Of a stretch of 64,000 nucleotides of DNA, positions 9,945 to 18,989 are shown one piece after another (the stretch's first letter is position 1; each line of letters opens with the position of its first letter). Both the position numbers and the translations under genes were made by a program. Source of the DNA: Pseudomonadota bacterium (lineage in GTDB: Bacteria > Pseudomonadota > Gammaproteobacteria > Burkholderiales > Rhodocyclaceae); assembly GCA_029776255.1 (NCBI GenBank), contig JAKOTN010000019.1:1-64000 (forward strand). The letters are read 5' to 3'. The notes beneath the pieces are model-generated. The model saw only the letters and a program-made list of their open reading frames with translations, did not search any database and was not told the origin of the DNA.

Positions 9945-11033
9945 ATGCCTTCACTTTTCGACCCGATCGACATCGGCGACCTGCGACTTGCCAATCGCGT
10001 CGTCATGGCACCGCTGACCCGCAACCGTGCCATCGACGGGCTGTGTCCCGGCCCGCTGACCGTCGAATACTATCGCCAGCGGGCCACCGCCGGACTGATC
10101 GTCTCCGAGGCCAGCCAAATCAGCCCGATGGCGCAGGGGTATCTCGACACCCCCGGGATTCACACCCCGGCGCAAGTCGCCGCCTGGCGCGCGGTGACCG
10201 ACGCGGTGCATGCCGAGGGCGGTCGTATTTTCATTCAACTCTGGCACGTCGGCCGGATTTCGCACGTCTCGCTGTTGCCGGGAGGTGCCGCGCCGGTGTC
10301 CTCGACCAATCGACGCGCCGACGCTCAAACCTTCACCCGCGACGGCTTTGTCGCCGTGTCGCCGCCGCGCGCGCTGCGCGATGAGGAGTTGCCGGGAATC
10401 GTCGCCGAATATCGCCACGCCACGCGTTGCGCCATCGACGCTGGCTTCGACGGTGTCGAGGTGCACGCCGCCAACTCCTATCTGCTCGACCAGTTTCTGC
10501 GCGATAGCGTCAATGATCGCGAAGGCCCCTACGGCGGCAGCGTCGCCAACCGCGCCCGGCTGTTGATCGACGTGACGGAGGCGGTGGCGAGCGAGATCGG
10601 CGCCGGCCGCTGCGGTATTCGCCTCAGTCCGCTGACCACCTCCGGCGGCACGCCGCGCGACAGCGACCCGCGAACGTTGTTCAACCATGTCGTCGACCAA
10701 TTGGCGCCGCTGGGCCTGGCCTACATGCATGTCATCGAGGGTGAAACCGGCGGCGCGCGCCAGCCGGCCGATGCGCCGTTGTTCGATTACGCCGCGCTGC
10801 GCCGCCGCTTCCCGGGCGCCTGGATGCTCAACAACGGCTACACCCGCGAGACCGGGATGGCGGCCGTCGCCGAAGGGCGCGCCGATCTGGTGGCCTTCGG
10901 CCGCCCGTTCATCGGCAACCCCGATCTGGTGCGTCGTCTTCGCGAGGATGCGCCCTTGAACCGCCTGCGCGCCGATAAACTTTACGGCGGCGGGCACGAA
11001 GGCTATATCGACTATCCGGCGCTCGCCATGTAA
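9945..11033 (+). CDS. Old Yellow Enzyme family alkene reductase
   Basis: 362-aa FMN-dependent, NAD(P)H-using reductase of activated alkenes, maleimides or nitro compounds (NemA/OYE type), cytoplasmic. It starts MPSLFDPIDIGDLRLANRVV, typical for the family. The substrate-binding motif HAANSYLLDQF and the following GGSVANRARLL are conserved, as are the N-terminal MAPLTRNRA, WHVGRISH and the C-terminal FMN phosphate site VAFGRPFIGNPDL. The upstream sequence has AATAGGAG a few bases before ATG 9945. It converges on gshB, and a heptamer repeat lies just after its stop. The natural substrate is unknown. Confidence 0.92.
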   Translation: MPSLFDPIDIGDLRLANRVVMAPLTRNRAIDGLCPGPLTVEYYRQRATAGLIVSEASQISPMAQGYLDTPGIHTPAQVAAWRAVTDAVHAEGGRIFIQLWHVGRISHVSLLPGGAAPVSSTNRRADAQTFTRDGFVAVSPPRALRDEELPGIVAEYRHATRCAIDAGFDGVEVHAANSYLLDQFLRDSVNDREGPYGGSVANRARLLIDVTEAVASEIGAGRCGIRLSPLTTSGGTPRDSDPRTLFNHVVDQLAPLGLAYMHVIEGETGGARQPADAPLFDYAALRRRFPGAWMLNNGYTRETGMAAVAEGRADLVAFGRPFIGNPDLVRRLREDAPLNRLRADKLYGGGHEGYIDYPALAM

Positions 11034-11036
11034 TTT

Positions 11037-11101
11037 CGCCCGCCGCCCGCCGCCCGCCGCCCGCCGCCCGCCGCCCGCCGCCCGCCGCCCGCCGCCCGCC
11101 G
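11037..11101. repeat. 7-bp tandem repeat CGCCGCC, about nine copies
   Basis: Perfect tandem copies of CGCCGCC fill the space between the converging OYE-like reductase gene (stop 11033) and gshB (stop 11122). Eight complete units are seen from 11041 plus partial units at both ends. It lies outside both genes and is likely to vary in copy number between strains. Confidence 0.9.
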
Positions 11102-11121
11102 ATCTGCCGACAATCCGGCCG

Positions 11122-12069
11122 CTAGGCGGCGCATGCCCGTTCGAGCGCGGCGATGAACATCGTCGCCGCGTCGAAACCGGTCTGTTCGGCGATTTCGACC
11201 ATGCAGGTCGGACTGGTGACGTTGATTTCCGTCAGCCAGTCGCCAATGACATCGATGCCGACCAGCAGCAAACCGCGCGCGGCGAGCTGCGGCGCCAGCG
11301 CGGTGGCGATTTCGCGGTCGCGCGCGCTCAGTTCGCGCGCGACGCCGCGCCCGCCGGCCGCCAGGTTGCCACGCGTTTCGCCGGCTTTTGGAATGCGCGC
11401 CAGACAATACGGCACCACCTCGCCGCCGACGATCAGAATCCGCTTGTCGCCGTCCACGATATCGGGAATGTAGCGCTGCGCCATGATCGTCCGCGCCCCC
11501 CGATGGGTCAGTGTTTCGACGATCACGTTGCGATTGGCGTCGTCGTGCCGGACACGGAAAATCTCGCTGCCGCCCATGCCGTCCAGCGGTTTGAGAATGG
11601 TGTCGCCCTCGCGGTCGACGAAGGCATGCACCAGGGCAGGCTCGCGCGTGACCACCATCGGCGCGGCGAAGCGCGCGAATTCGACGATCGACAATTTCTC
11701 GGAATGGTCACGCAGCGCCCGCGGGCGGTTGAAAACACGCGCGCCTTCGGCCTCGGCGCGTTGCAGCAGCCAGGTGCTGGTAACGTATTCCATGTCGAAC
11801 GGCGGGTCCTTGCGCATCAGCACCGCCTTGAAGTCGCGCAGCGCGACGACACTGCGATCGATTTCGACATACCACTCGTCGTCGTCGGTCAACAGCTCGA
11901 TATGCGTCGCCTCGGCGCAGACGCCGTGCAGCGCCGACCAGTGGATCGCCGGTTGCTGGATGATCCACACCGCGTGCCCGGAGGCTTGCGCCGCGCGCAT
12001 CATGGCGATGCTGGTGTCCTTATAGGCTTTCAGCGATGGCAGCGGATCGACAATGAAGGCTAGGCGCAT
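11122..12069 (-). CDS. gshB: glutathione synthetase
   Basis: Joins gamma-glutamylcysteine and glycine using ATP, the last step of glutathione synthesis. It has 315 aa with an ATP-grasp fold. The start MRLAFIVDPL at 12069 overlaps the last 10 nt of gshA. Landmarks are LKPLDGMGGSEIF (ATP loop), YIPDIVDGDKRILIV, NLAAGGRGVA (flexible loop) and the C-terminal GIDVIGDWLTEINVTSPT. The overlap implies translational coupling with gshA. The longer reading frame starting at 12189 only reads through gshA. Confidence 0.96.
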   Translation of the reverse strand: MRLAFIVDPLPSLKAYKDTSIAMMRAAQASGHAVWIIQQPAIHWSALHGVCAEATHIELLTDDDEWYVEIDRSVVALRDFKAVLMRKDPPFDMEYVTSTWLLQRAEAEGARVFNRPRALRDHSEKLSIVEFARFAAPMVVTREPALVHAFVDREGDTILKPLDGMGGSEIFRVRHDDANRNVIVETLTHRGARTIMAQRYIPDIVDGDKRILIVGGEVVPYCLARIPKAGETRGNLAAGGRGVARELSARDREIATALAPQLAARGLLLVGIDVIGDWLTEINVTSPTCMVEIAEQTGFDAATMFIAALERACAA

Positions 12070-13370
12070 GGATTTTCCTCCTCGGGTGGGGCCGTTCGTT
12101 CGAGTTCGAGCGACGCGGCCAATTGCGCCAGGCGCGCGACCACGCCATACGCGTAAAAGCGGTTCGGCGCCGCGTCGGGGTTCTGGCATTGATCGGGCAG
12201 CGAACAGCAGGTTTCGAAGGCCAACGGTTCGAAATGCATGCCCGGGGCGTTGAGATTCTCGTCCTTGCCCCGACCGCGATGCACGCGGTAGAAGCCGCCG
12301 ACGACGAAGCGGTCGATCATATACACCACCGGCTCGGCGACGCCTTCGGCGTCACCCTTGCCGACTTGCTCGTAACTATGGACGCCTTCCTGAATGATCA
12401 CCTGCGAGACGGCCAGACCTTCCTTGATCACCGACATCTTGTTGCGCTGGCGGCGATTGAGACCGGTCACCTGCGAGGCGTCCTTGACGGTCATCACGCC
12501 CATGCCGTAAGTGCCGGCGTCCGCTTTCACCACCACGTAGGGCGTTTCGTCGATGCCGTATTGGCGGTATTTCTCGCGAATCAGTTCCAGCACGCCATCG
12601 ACATTGGCCGCCAGGCAGTCCTCGCCTTGCCGGTCGTGGAAATTGACGCTCTCGCACACCGCGAAATAGGGGTTGATCCGCCAGGGATCGATACCCACCA
12701 GCTTGGCAAAGTCCGCCGCCACCTCGTCATACGCGGAAAAATGGTGCGATTTGCGGCGCACCGCCCAGCCGGCGTGCAGCGGCGGCAGAACGAACTGCTC
12801 GTTGAGATCGCGCAGAATCTCCGGAATGCCCGCCGACAAATCGTTGTTCAGCAGCACCGCGCAGGGGTCGAAATCGGCCAGACCCAGCCGGTAGCGCGTG
12901 CGCAGCAGCGGTTCGAGCACCAGCGTCGAGCCATCGGGCAGCGCGACCGGCGTCGGCTTGTCGATTTCCGGCACCAGCGAGCCAAGGCGGACCTCCAGAC
13001 CGGTCAGACGCAAAATGGTGGCGATCCGCGCCACGTTTTGCAGATAAAAGAGGTTGCGGGTGTGATTCTCGGGGATCAGCAGCAGCCGCTTCGCGTCCGG
13101 GCAGATGCGGTCGATGGCCGTCATCGCCGCTTGCACGCACAGCGGCAGGAAACTCGGATCGAGGTTGTTGAAGCCGCCGGGAAAGAGATTCATGTCCACC
13201 GGCGCCAGTTTGAAACCGGCGTTGCGCAGATCGACCGAGCCGTAAAACGGCGGCGTATGTTCCTGCCACTGCGCGCGCAGCCAGCGTTCGATTTCCGGCA
13301 TGGCGTCGAGAAAGCGGCGCTCGATTTCGAGGACGGGCCCGGTCAGGGCGGTGGTCAGGCGTGGAACCAT
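12060..13370 (-). CDS. gshA: glutamate--cysteine ligase (proteobacterial GshA family)
   Basis: First step of glutathione synthesis. The 436-aa protein belongs to the GshA family common in Betaproteobacteria, not the E. coli-type ligase. Recognisable parts are SVDLRNAGFKLAPVDMNLFP, ENHTRNLFYLQNVARI, DLSAGIPEIL and the ATP-grasp-like VVKADAGTYGMGVMTV. It ends with EENPCA, inside which the gshB ATG lies. It is 4 bp downstream of the methylase gene on the same strand, so the methylase and both glutathione genes may share a transcript. Confidence 0.93.
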   Translation of the reverse strand: MVPRLTTALTGPVLEIERRFLDAMPEIERWLRAQWQEHTPPFYGSVDLRNAGFKLAPVDMNLFPGGFNNLDPSFLPLCVQAAMTAIDRICPDAKRLLLIPENHTRNLFYLQNVARIATILRLTGLEVRLGSLVPEIDKPTPVALPDGSTLVLEPLLRTRYRLGLADFDPCAVLLNNDLSAGIPEILRDLNEQFVLPPLHAGWAVRRKSHHFSAYDEVAADFAKLVGIDPWRINPYFAVCESVNFHDRQGEDCLAANVDGVLELIREKYRQYGIDETPYVVVKADAGTYGMGVMTVKDASQVTGLNRRQRNKMSVIKEGLAVSQVIIQEGVHSYEQVGKGDAEGVAEPVVYMIDRFVVGGFYRVHRGRGKDENLNAPGMHFEPLAFETCCSLPDQCQNPDAAPNRFYAYGVVARLAQLAASLELERTAPPEEENPCA

Positions 13371-13374
13371 GGGC

Positions 13375-14694
13375 TTATCTCCTCGGCGTCGCGCCAGGGG
13401 CGGGGATGCCCGGCGCCGGCAGCTCCTGTTGCGATGATCGGCGTTGCCGAAAAATCCGCGATCTTACACCGTGCTCGGGGACGAAAGCGCGCAGCGATTC
13501 CGGCAGCGGTGTCTGCTCCAGACTGCGCTGGGTGAATAGAAAGCGGCCATCGCAGACAAACCCGAGGTCGTCCCAATCGACCTCGTTGAGCGCCGCCGCC
13601 AGCCGCTGCGTATCGACCGTCGGGTCGTGCGGAAAAACCGCCAGCACCGCGCCGTCGTAATGCCGGCACGGATGAACGAAAAACGGTTGCGGCCGGCGCG
13701 TTTTGTGATTGACGTAGACGCGCGGCAAGTCGGATTGGAAATAGCCGCGCCCCCACTGCCACCAGTTGCTCTCGTCGAAGGTTTTGATCCGCCGCGCCAG
13801 CAGCCGCGCCTTGTGCGGCAGCAAGGCCGGCGGCGGCGGCTGGCCAGGCTCGCACCACAGCATGCGCCGGGTGTCGCCGGTACTCCGCGTCGACGAGCAG
13901 ACGAAGCCGCGGTTGCCATGCGTCTCGTTGGCGTAAATATCGTCGGCCCCCGAAACCGCGCCGACCTTGACGAAAGCGATCTCGGCGAGCCGCGGGCCGT
14001 AGTCGCCGCGGGTGAACAGCAAATGGCCACCGCTCTCGAGCTGATGGCGGTTTTCCCACGCCAGGCTCGCCAGACCGGCCAGACCGTCGGCCACGCCCTG
14101 CGCGGCGTAGCGCGTCCGCCGCGAGAAATCGCCGCGCGCGAAACGCCAGATCGCGCAGTTGGGCGTCGAACCGTCGAACAAGCGGGTGTCGCCCAGTTCG
14201 ATGAAATCGGTGAGTGTGCCGGTGGCCTGCAACAGGCGGTTGAGCGGCACCGCCGAGGTGGCCTTCAGGAAATCGCGCGGCGTGATGAAAATCAACTCGC
14301 CACCCGGCGCCAGATGTCGCAGACACTTTTCGACGAAGTAGAGGTAGAGATTGGCGCGTCCATCGAGGATGCTGGGGCCGATGCGCCGCAAGGTGGCTTC
14401 CGGAATGTCCTGATAGCGCACATAGGGGGGATTGCCGATGATCGTCGCGAAACGCTCGTTGGCCGGCAGATCGAAGAAATCCATCACCCGCGCGCCCGGC
14501 GGCGCGAAGCGGGCGTCGATTTCGATGCCCAGCGCGAACGGAAAATGCTGGAGGAAAGCGCCGTCGCCGCACGCCGGCTCGAGCACCTCGCCGCGATTGC
14601 GGACCAGTCCGAGCATGGCATCGACGATCGGCGGCGGCGTGAAGACCTGTCCCAGACGGGCAACGTCGCGCTCGGCGGACGGCGGCGCGATCAT
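13375..14694 (-). CDS. class I SAM-dependent N6-adenine DNA methylase
   Basis: 439-aa methylase of the Eco57I/TaqI-like family. The SAM motif I is VLEPACGDGAFLQHF, and the catalytic adenine-methylase motif IV is NPPYVRY. It begins RLGQVFTPPPIVDAML, the usual N-terminal FTPP motif. After the ~200-residue catalytic core comes a target-recognition-like region (GYFQSDLPRVYVN, then a C-terminal segment with DGRFLFTQRSLEQTP). No restriction nuclease, PD-ExK motif or specificity subunit lies nearby, so it looks like an orphan or housekeeping methylase. ATG 14694 fits the motif order; a longer frame from 14808 would overlap creA. Confidence 0.82.
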   Translation of the reverse strand: MIAPPSAERDVARLGQVFTPPPIVDAMLGLVRNRGEVLEPACGDGAFLQHFPFALGIEIDARFAPPGARVMDFFDLPANERFATIIGNPPYVRYQDIPEATLRRIGPSILDGRANLYLYFVEKCLRHLAPGGELIFITPRDFLKATSAVPLNRLLQATGTLTDFIELGDTRLFDGSTPNCAIWRFARGDFSRRTRYAAQGVADGLAGLASLAWENRHQLESGGHLLFTRGDYGPRLAEIAFVKVGAVSGADDIYANETHGNRGFVCSSTRSTGDTRRMLWCEPGQPPPPALLPHKARLLARRIKTFDESNWWQWGRGYFQSDLPRVYVNHKTRRPQPFFVHPCRHYDGAVLAVFPHDPTVDTQRLAAALNEVDWDDLGFVCDGRFLFTQRSLEQTPLPESLRAFVPEHGVRSRIFRQRRSSQQELPAPGIPAPGATPRR

Positions 14695-14749
14695 GCGCGG
14701 CGGGCAGGCATCGGCAAGCGCTCGTCGCGCGGCACGGAAAGCACCGGCG

Positions 14750-15232
14750 TCATGGGCTTCCCCAGGGCATGACCGGCACCGTCGAAATGCTGTTCGCCGG
14801 CGCGCCATCGATCAGCTTGCGGCTGATCGCCAGATAGATCAGGGTGTTGTGCGCCTCGTCCCACAGCCGGACGACGCGCGTTTCCTTGAACAGAATCGAG
14901 GTGTCGGCCGAGAACACCGTCGCCTCCTTCGGCAGCTTGGCCGGCAGCGCGATCGGGCCGGTCTGCCGGCAGGCCAGCGAAAAACGCGACGGGTCCTGCG
15001 CCACGCCGAGCGAGCCCTTGATGCCGCCCGTTCTCGCCTGGCTGACGTGGCAGGTCACGCCCGATACCTTGGGATCGACGAAACTGTCGACGCATACCTG
15101 ATGGTTGGCGCCGAGCAGTTTCCATTCGGTGGTCACGCAAGCCACCTCGTCGGCCGTCGCCGGCGTGCCGCCGCCGATGAGCGCGGCGCAGAGCAGCACC
15201 CGCGCCAGCCGTGTTGTCGATGCAGCGATCAT
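14750..15232 (-). CDS. creA: CreA family periplasmic protein
   Basis: 160-aa protein of the CreA family (function unknown, conserved in Proteobacteria). ATG 15232 gives a signal peptide of about 27 residues (LARVLLCAALIGGGTPATA). The mature part has the conserved features: VTTEWKLLG, KVSGVTCHVSQARTGG, SRFSLACRQTGPI and the C-terminal STVPVMPWG. Two conserved Cys in CHVS and CRQTG plausibly form a disulfide. It lies between parC and the methylase on the same strand. A longer frame starting at 15295 would add an unlikely N-terminus before the signal peptide. Confidence 0.88.
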   Translation of the reverse strand: MIAASTTRLARVLLCAALIGGGTPATADEVACVTTEWKLLGANHQVCVDSFVDPKVSGVTCHVSQARTGGIKGSLGVAQDPSRFSLACRQTGPIALPAKLPKEATVFSADTSILFKETRVVRLWDEAHNTLIYLAISRKLIDGAPANSISTVPVMPWGSP

Positions 15233-15266
15233 GGGGTTTCTCCTTCGTTTTTCCGCCCTGCCGTTC

Positions 15267-17615
15267 TCATTCCAAGGGGGCCTCCAGCGACACATTGGCC
15301 AGTTGCCCGACCGGCGAGCCGCGCCGCGCGCGCTGACCGAGATGCCGGTCTTCGGAATCCAGCGTCTTGACGCGGTTGCGCACCGTGCCCTTGATCGTCA
15401 CCCGCGCGCCGAGCGTCGCCACCACCGCGCGCAGCGTTTCCTGGTGGTGTACCCCGATGATCTGGACGCCCTTGCCGGCGGTCAGGCGCTTCATTTGCGT
15501 CAGCGGGAAAATCAGCAGGCGGCCGTCTTCCGACAGCGCGGCCAGATGATCCTTGCCGGCCAGGCGGACCGGCGGCAGGACGACGGCGCCCTCCTCGACG
15601 GTCAAAAAGGCCTTGCCGGCCTTCTGCCGCGAAAGCAGGTCGCCGAAGGTGCAGATGAAACCGTATCCCGACGTCTTGGCGAACAGCAGTTCGTCCTCCG
15701 CCCGACCGGTGAGCACATGCGCGATCTTGCCGCCGCCAAGCTCGATGAAGGACGACAGCGGCGCTCCCATGCCGCGTCCGTCCGGCAGGCTGGCGATGGC
15801 CACGGTGAACGCCCGACCCTCGTTCGAAACGAGCACCAGGGAATCGACCGAGCGGCACTCCAGCGCCGAACCGGCGCGGTCACCGTCCTTGAAGGCCACG
15901 CCCGACAGGTCGAGCCCGTGCCCTTGCCGGACACGCGCCCAGCCTTTTTCGGAGATGATCACCGTCACCGGCTCGTCGGCGACGGCGGCCACTTCCGCGC
16001 GCGACGCCACGGCCGCCGGCTCGACGATCGTTCGCCGCGCATCGCCGTGCTTGTCGGCGTCGGCCTTGATTTCGCGGATCACCCGCCGGCGCATCAGGCC
16101 GTCGCTGCCGAGCAGTTTGAGCAGATCCTCGCGTTCGCCGCGCAGTTTTTCCAGATCCTGCTCGATGCGAATCCCTTCCAGCCGCGCCAACTGCCGCAAG
16201 CGGATTTCCAGAATATCCTCGGCCTGCCGATCGGAGAGCGAAAAACGCGCGATCAGCGCCGCTTTCGGATCGTCCGACTCGCGAATGATGCGGATCACCT
16301 CGTCGATGTTCAGGAAGACGATGTGCCGGCCTTCGAGAATATGGATGCGATCATTGGCCTTTTGCAGCCGGAACTCGGTGCGCCGGCGCACGGTGCGCAG
16401 CCGGAAAGCGCACCACTCGCCGATCAGATCGACCAGCGACTTCTGGCACGGCCGGCCGTCGATGCCAACGGCGACCAGATTGATCGGCGCCGAGGTTTCC
16501 AGGCTGGTGTGCGCCAGCAGCAGCGCGATGAACTCATGGCGGTCGATTCGCGAACTGCTCGGTTCAAAGACCAGCCGCACATCGTCGTCCTTGCCCGATT
16601 CGTCGCGAGCGCGGTCGAGTTGCGAGGCCATCAACGCCTTGAGCTGCGCGGCGGCCTGCTCGACGCTTTTCTTGCCCGCCTTCGGCTGCGGGTTGAGCAG
16701 CGCGCCGATCTCGGACAGCACCTTGGCCGACGAAACGCCGGGCGGCAACTCGGTGAAGACCACCTGCCAGGCCCCGCGCGCCAGTTCCTCGACCACGTGC
16801 CGCGCCCGCACGCGCAGGCTGCCGCGTCCGCTGGCGTAGGCGGCGGCGATATCGCCGGCCGACGAAATGATCTGACCGCCGCCCGGATAATCCGGCGCCG
16901 GCAGATGCGCCATCAACTCGGCCAGGCCGGCGTCGGGATGCTCGATCTTGTGAATCGCCGCCGCCGCCACCTCGCGCAAATTGTGCGAGGGAATCTCGGT
17001 GGCCATGCCGACGGCGATTCCCGAGGCGCCGTTGAGCAGCAGCACCGGCAGCCGCGCCGGCAGAAACGCCGGTTCCTCGAAGGAGCCGTCGTAATTGGCC
17101 TGAAAATCGACCGTGCCTTCACCGAGCTCGCCGAGCAACAAGTCGGCGATCGGCGTCAGGCGCGCCTCGGTGTAGCGCATCGCCGCCGCGTTGTCGCCGT
17201 CGCGCGAACCGAAATTGCCCTGCCCGTCGACCAGCGGATAGCGCAGCATGAACGGCTGCGCGACGCGCACCATCGCGTCGTAGGCCGAGGTGTCGCCGTG
17301 CGGGTGGTATTTGCCGATCACATCGCCGACCACCCGCGCCGACTTGACCGGCTTGGCCGTCGCCGACAGCCCGAGCTCGCGCATCGCGTACAACACCCGG
17401 CGCTGCACCGGCTTCAAGCCATCCTTCACATCCGGCAGGGCGCGGCCCTTGACCACGGCGATGGCGTATTCAAGATAATCGCGCGCCGCCGAGTCGTGCA
17501 GCAAAATGCTGTCGTCGTCATCCGCGCCCCCTTCCCCCGCGCCGCCGGACGAGGGCGGCAAGCCGGTCGGCGGCGCGGCGGCGAACAGGTCGGCGGTGGT
17601 CGAATCCTTCTTCAA
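15267..17615 (-). CDS. parC: DNA topoisomerase IV subunit A
   Basis: 782-aa ATP-independent DNA-cleaving subunit; with ParE it decatenates daughter chromosomes. The breakage-reunion domain includes [16 protein letters not shown], the quinolone-region [16 protein letters not shown] and the catalytic tyrosine in [11 protein letters not shown] GyrA-box-like heptapeptide is not obvious in the C-terminal domain, and the C-terminus is short, favouring ParC over GyrA. ATG 17615 starts MKKDSTT and the acidic linker GGADDDD precedes the conserved [13 protein letters not shown]. parE is not adjacent. The 843-aa opposite-strand frame at 15105-17636 is an antisense shadow. Confidence 0.95.
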   Translation of the reverse strand: MKKDSTTADLFAAAPPTGLPPSSGGAGEGGADDDDSILLHDSAARDYLEYAIAVVKGRALPDVKDGLKPVQRRVLYAMRELGLSATAKPVKSARVVGDVIGKYHPHGDTSAYDAMVRVAQPFMLRYPLVDGQGNFGSRDGDNAAAMRYTEARLTPIADLLLGELGEGTVDFQANYDGSFEEPAFLPARLPVLLLNGASGIAVGMATEIPSHNLREVAAAAIHKIEHPDAGLAELMAHLPAPDYPGGGQIISSAGDIAAAYASGRGSLRVRARHVVEELARGAWQVVFTELPPGVSSAKVLSEIGALLNPQPKAGKKSVEQAAAQLKALMASQLDRARDESGKDDDVRLVFEPSSSRIDRHEFIALLLAHTSLETSAPINLVAVGIDGRPCQKSLVDLIGEWCAFRLRTVRRRTEFRLQKANDRIHILEGRHIVFLNIDEVIRIIRESDDPKAALIARFSLSDRQAEDILEIRLRQLARLEGIRIEQDLEKLRGEREDLLKLLGSDGLMRRRVIREIKADADKHGDARRTIVEPAAVASRAEVAAVADEPVTVIISEKGWARVRQGHGLDLSGVAFKDGDRAGSALECRSVDSLVLVSNEGRAFTVAIASLPDGRGMGAPLSSFIELGGGKIAHVLTGRAEDELLFAKTSGYGFICTFGDLLSRQKAGKAFLTVEEGAVVLPPVRLAGKDHLAALSEDGRLLIFPLTQMKRLTAGKGVQIIGVHHQETLRAVVATLGARVTIKGTVRNRVKTLDSEDRHLGQRARRGSPVGQLANVSLEAPLE

Positions 17616-18017
17616 TGCCGGTCTCCGCGCCGCTGACGGTCGTTGATCATTTCAGCGGCAGAAAAACCCGGAACCCGGCCTGACAGCCCGCCGACCCCTT
17701 CCGGCGCGCATCGTTGAATCGACATTTCCTTCCTCCACAAGAAAAGCGCGGCCTCCGCGGCCCCGGCGTCGCACCGGTGAAACCAGTCGATCGCGGCCCG
17801 CAGTGTACTACCTCCCGCCGATGACCGGCGACCGCCCGCGCGAATGGCCCGGCACTCCCGGCGCGCGCAACGTCGGTGCCGTCACTTTGCAGACCCCGGC
17901 GAGTTATTCCCGCCGAAGAAAAAAATATCGCCAAAGCCGCCGTGCCCGGCGAAAGTCTCACATAGCGATACTTTAATGGCCGAAAATGCGAAAGAACAAC
18001 GGTGGGGGAAAGGCGGC
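17616..18017. other. divergent intergenic region upstream of parC and the CRISPR regulator
   Basis: About 400 bp without a convincing gene. It must carry the promoters of parC (minus) and of the WYL-cas operon (plus). A GC-rich palindromic patch occurs near 17747-17765. Approaching the WYL gene the sequence becomes AT-richer (gcgatactttaatgg at 17966-17980). An in-frame ATG at 17976 could lengthen the regulator. Confidence 0.5.
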
Positions 18018-18989
18018 ATGACGAAATCCGAACGTTTTGGCATGATCGAACGCATGCTGCTCTCCCGGCGCCGCGTCAGCTTCGCCGAGATGCGACAGCG
18101 TCTCGACGTCTCGCGCGCCACCCTGCACCGCGACCTGCGCGATCTCAGGGAACGCATGCGGGTACCGATCGTCTGCGACCGCGACACCGGCACCTACCGC
18201 ATCGACAGCCGCGTCGAGCGCTACGAATTGCCCGGCGCCTGGTTCTCGGCCGGCGAAATCCACGCCCTGCTCAGCATGCAGCAACTGCTCGTCGCTCTCG
18301 ACACCGGTGGCCTTCTCGCCGAACACGTCGGCCCGCTGCGCCAGCGTCTGCTCGGCATGCTCGAATGCGCCAGCGATTCGGCCGGCGACATCGCCCGCCG
18401 CGTCCGCATCCTGAGCGCCGCCGCCCGCACCTACGCGCCGCAGCACTTCCAGCGCATCGCCGCCGCGCTGATGGAACGCCGCCGACTCCGCATCGAGTAC
18501 GCGGCCCGCGGCACGGGCGCGGTCAGCCAACGTGAAATCTCGCCGCAACGCCTGACCCACTACCGCGACAACTGGTACCTCGACGCCTGGTGCCACCTGC
18601 GCGACGAACCGCGCCGCTTCGCCGTGGACGCCATCAAAAACGTCAAAACCATCGACGCGGCCGCGCGGGAAATTCCCGAAGCCGATCTCGACGCCACGCT
18701 GGGCGCCGGCTACGGCATCTTCGCCGGCATTCAGGTCCAATGGGCCACGCTCGTCTTCACCCCCGAACGCGCCCGCTGGGTCGCCGCCGAAAACTGGCAC
18801 CCCGGGCAGCAAGGGCGTTTCCTCGACGACGGCAGCTACCAGTTGCGCCTGCCGTACAGCAAGGACCCGGAGTTGATCATGGATATCTTGAAATATGGAC
18901 CTGCGTGCGAAGTGGTAGCGCCGACGGGGTTAAGGGAGAAGGTGGCGGGCTTGTTGAAGGCGGCGCTGGGGAGGTATGGGGATGAGTGA
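18018..18989 (+). CDS. WYL-domain HTH transcriptional regulator of the cas operon
   Basis: 323-aa DNA-binding regulator. Residues ~1-60 form a winged helix-turn-helix (ERFGMIERMLLSRRRVSFAE, then RLDVSRATLHRDLRDLRE). The middle is a WYL ligand-binding domain (SPQRLTHYRDNWYLDAWCHL), followed by a WCX extension (LPYSKDPELIMDIL). WYL proteins often regulate CRISPR or other defence genes and may sense nucleic acids. Its stop overlaps the cas3 start, so it is probably made together with the Cas proteins and may autoregulate. ATG 18018 follows a purine-rich GGGGGAAAGG; ATG 17976 would add 14 residues. Whether it represses or activates is unknown. Confidence 0.85.
   Translation: MTKSERFGMIERMLLSRRRVSFAEMRQRLDVSRATLHRDLRDLRERMRVPIVCDRDTGTYRIDSRVERYELPGAWFSAGEIHALLSMQQLLVALDTGGLLAEHVGPLRQRLLGMLECASDSAGDIARRVRILSAAARTYAPQHFQRIAAALMERRRLRIEYAARGTGAVSQREISPQRLTHYRDNWYLDAWCHLRDEPRRFAVDAIKNVKTIDAAAREIPEADLDATLGAGYGIFAGIQVQWATLVFTPERARWVAAENWHPGQQGRFLDDGSYQLRLPYSKDPELIMDILKYGPACEVVAPTGLREKVAGLLKAALGRYGDE

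Noticed and set aside
15105-17636. 843-codon plus-strand frame
   Set aside because: Antisense to parC; GC-rich codon bias opens the opposite frame. No family motif.
17740-17770. GC-rich palindrome as a terminator
   Set aside because: No gene ends there on either strand and the T-run is weak.
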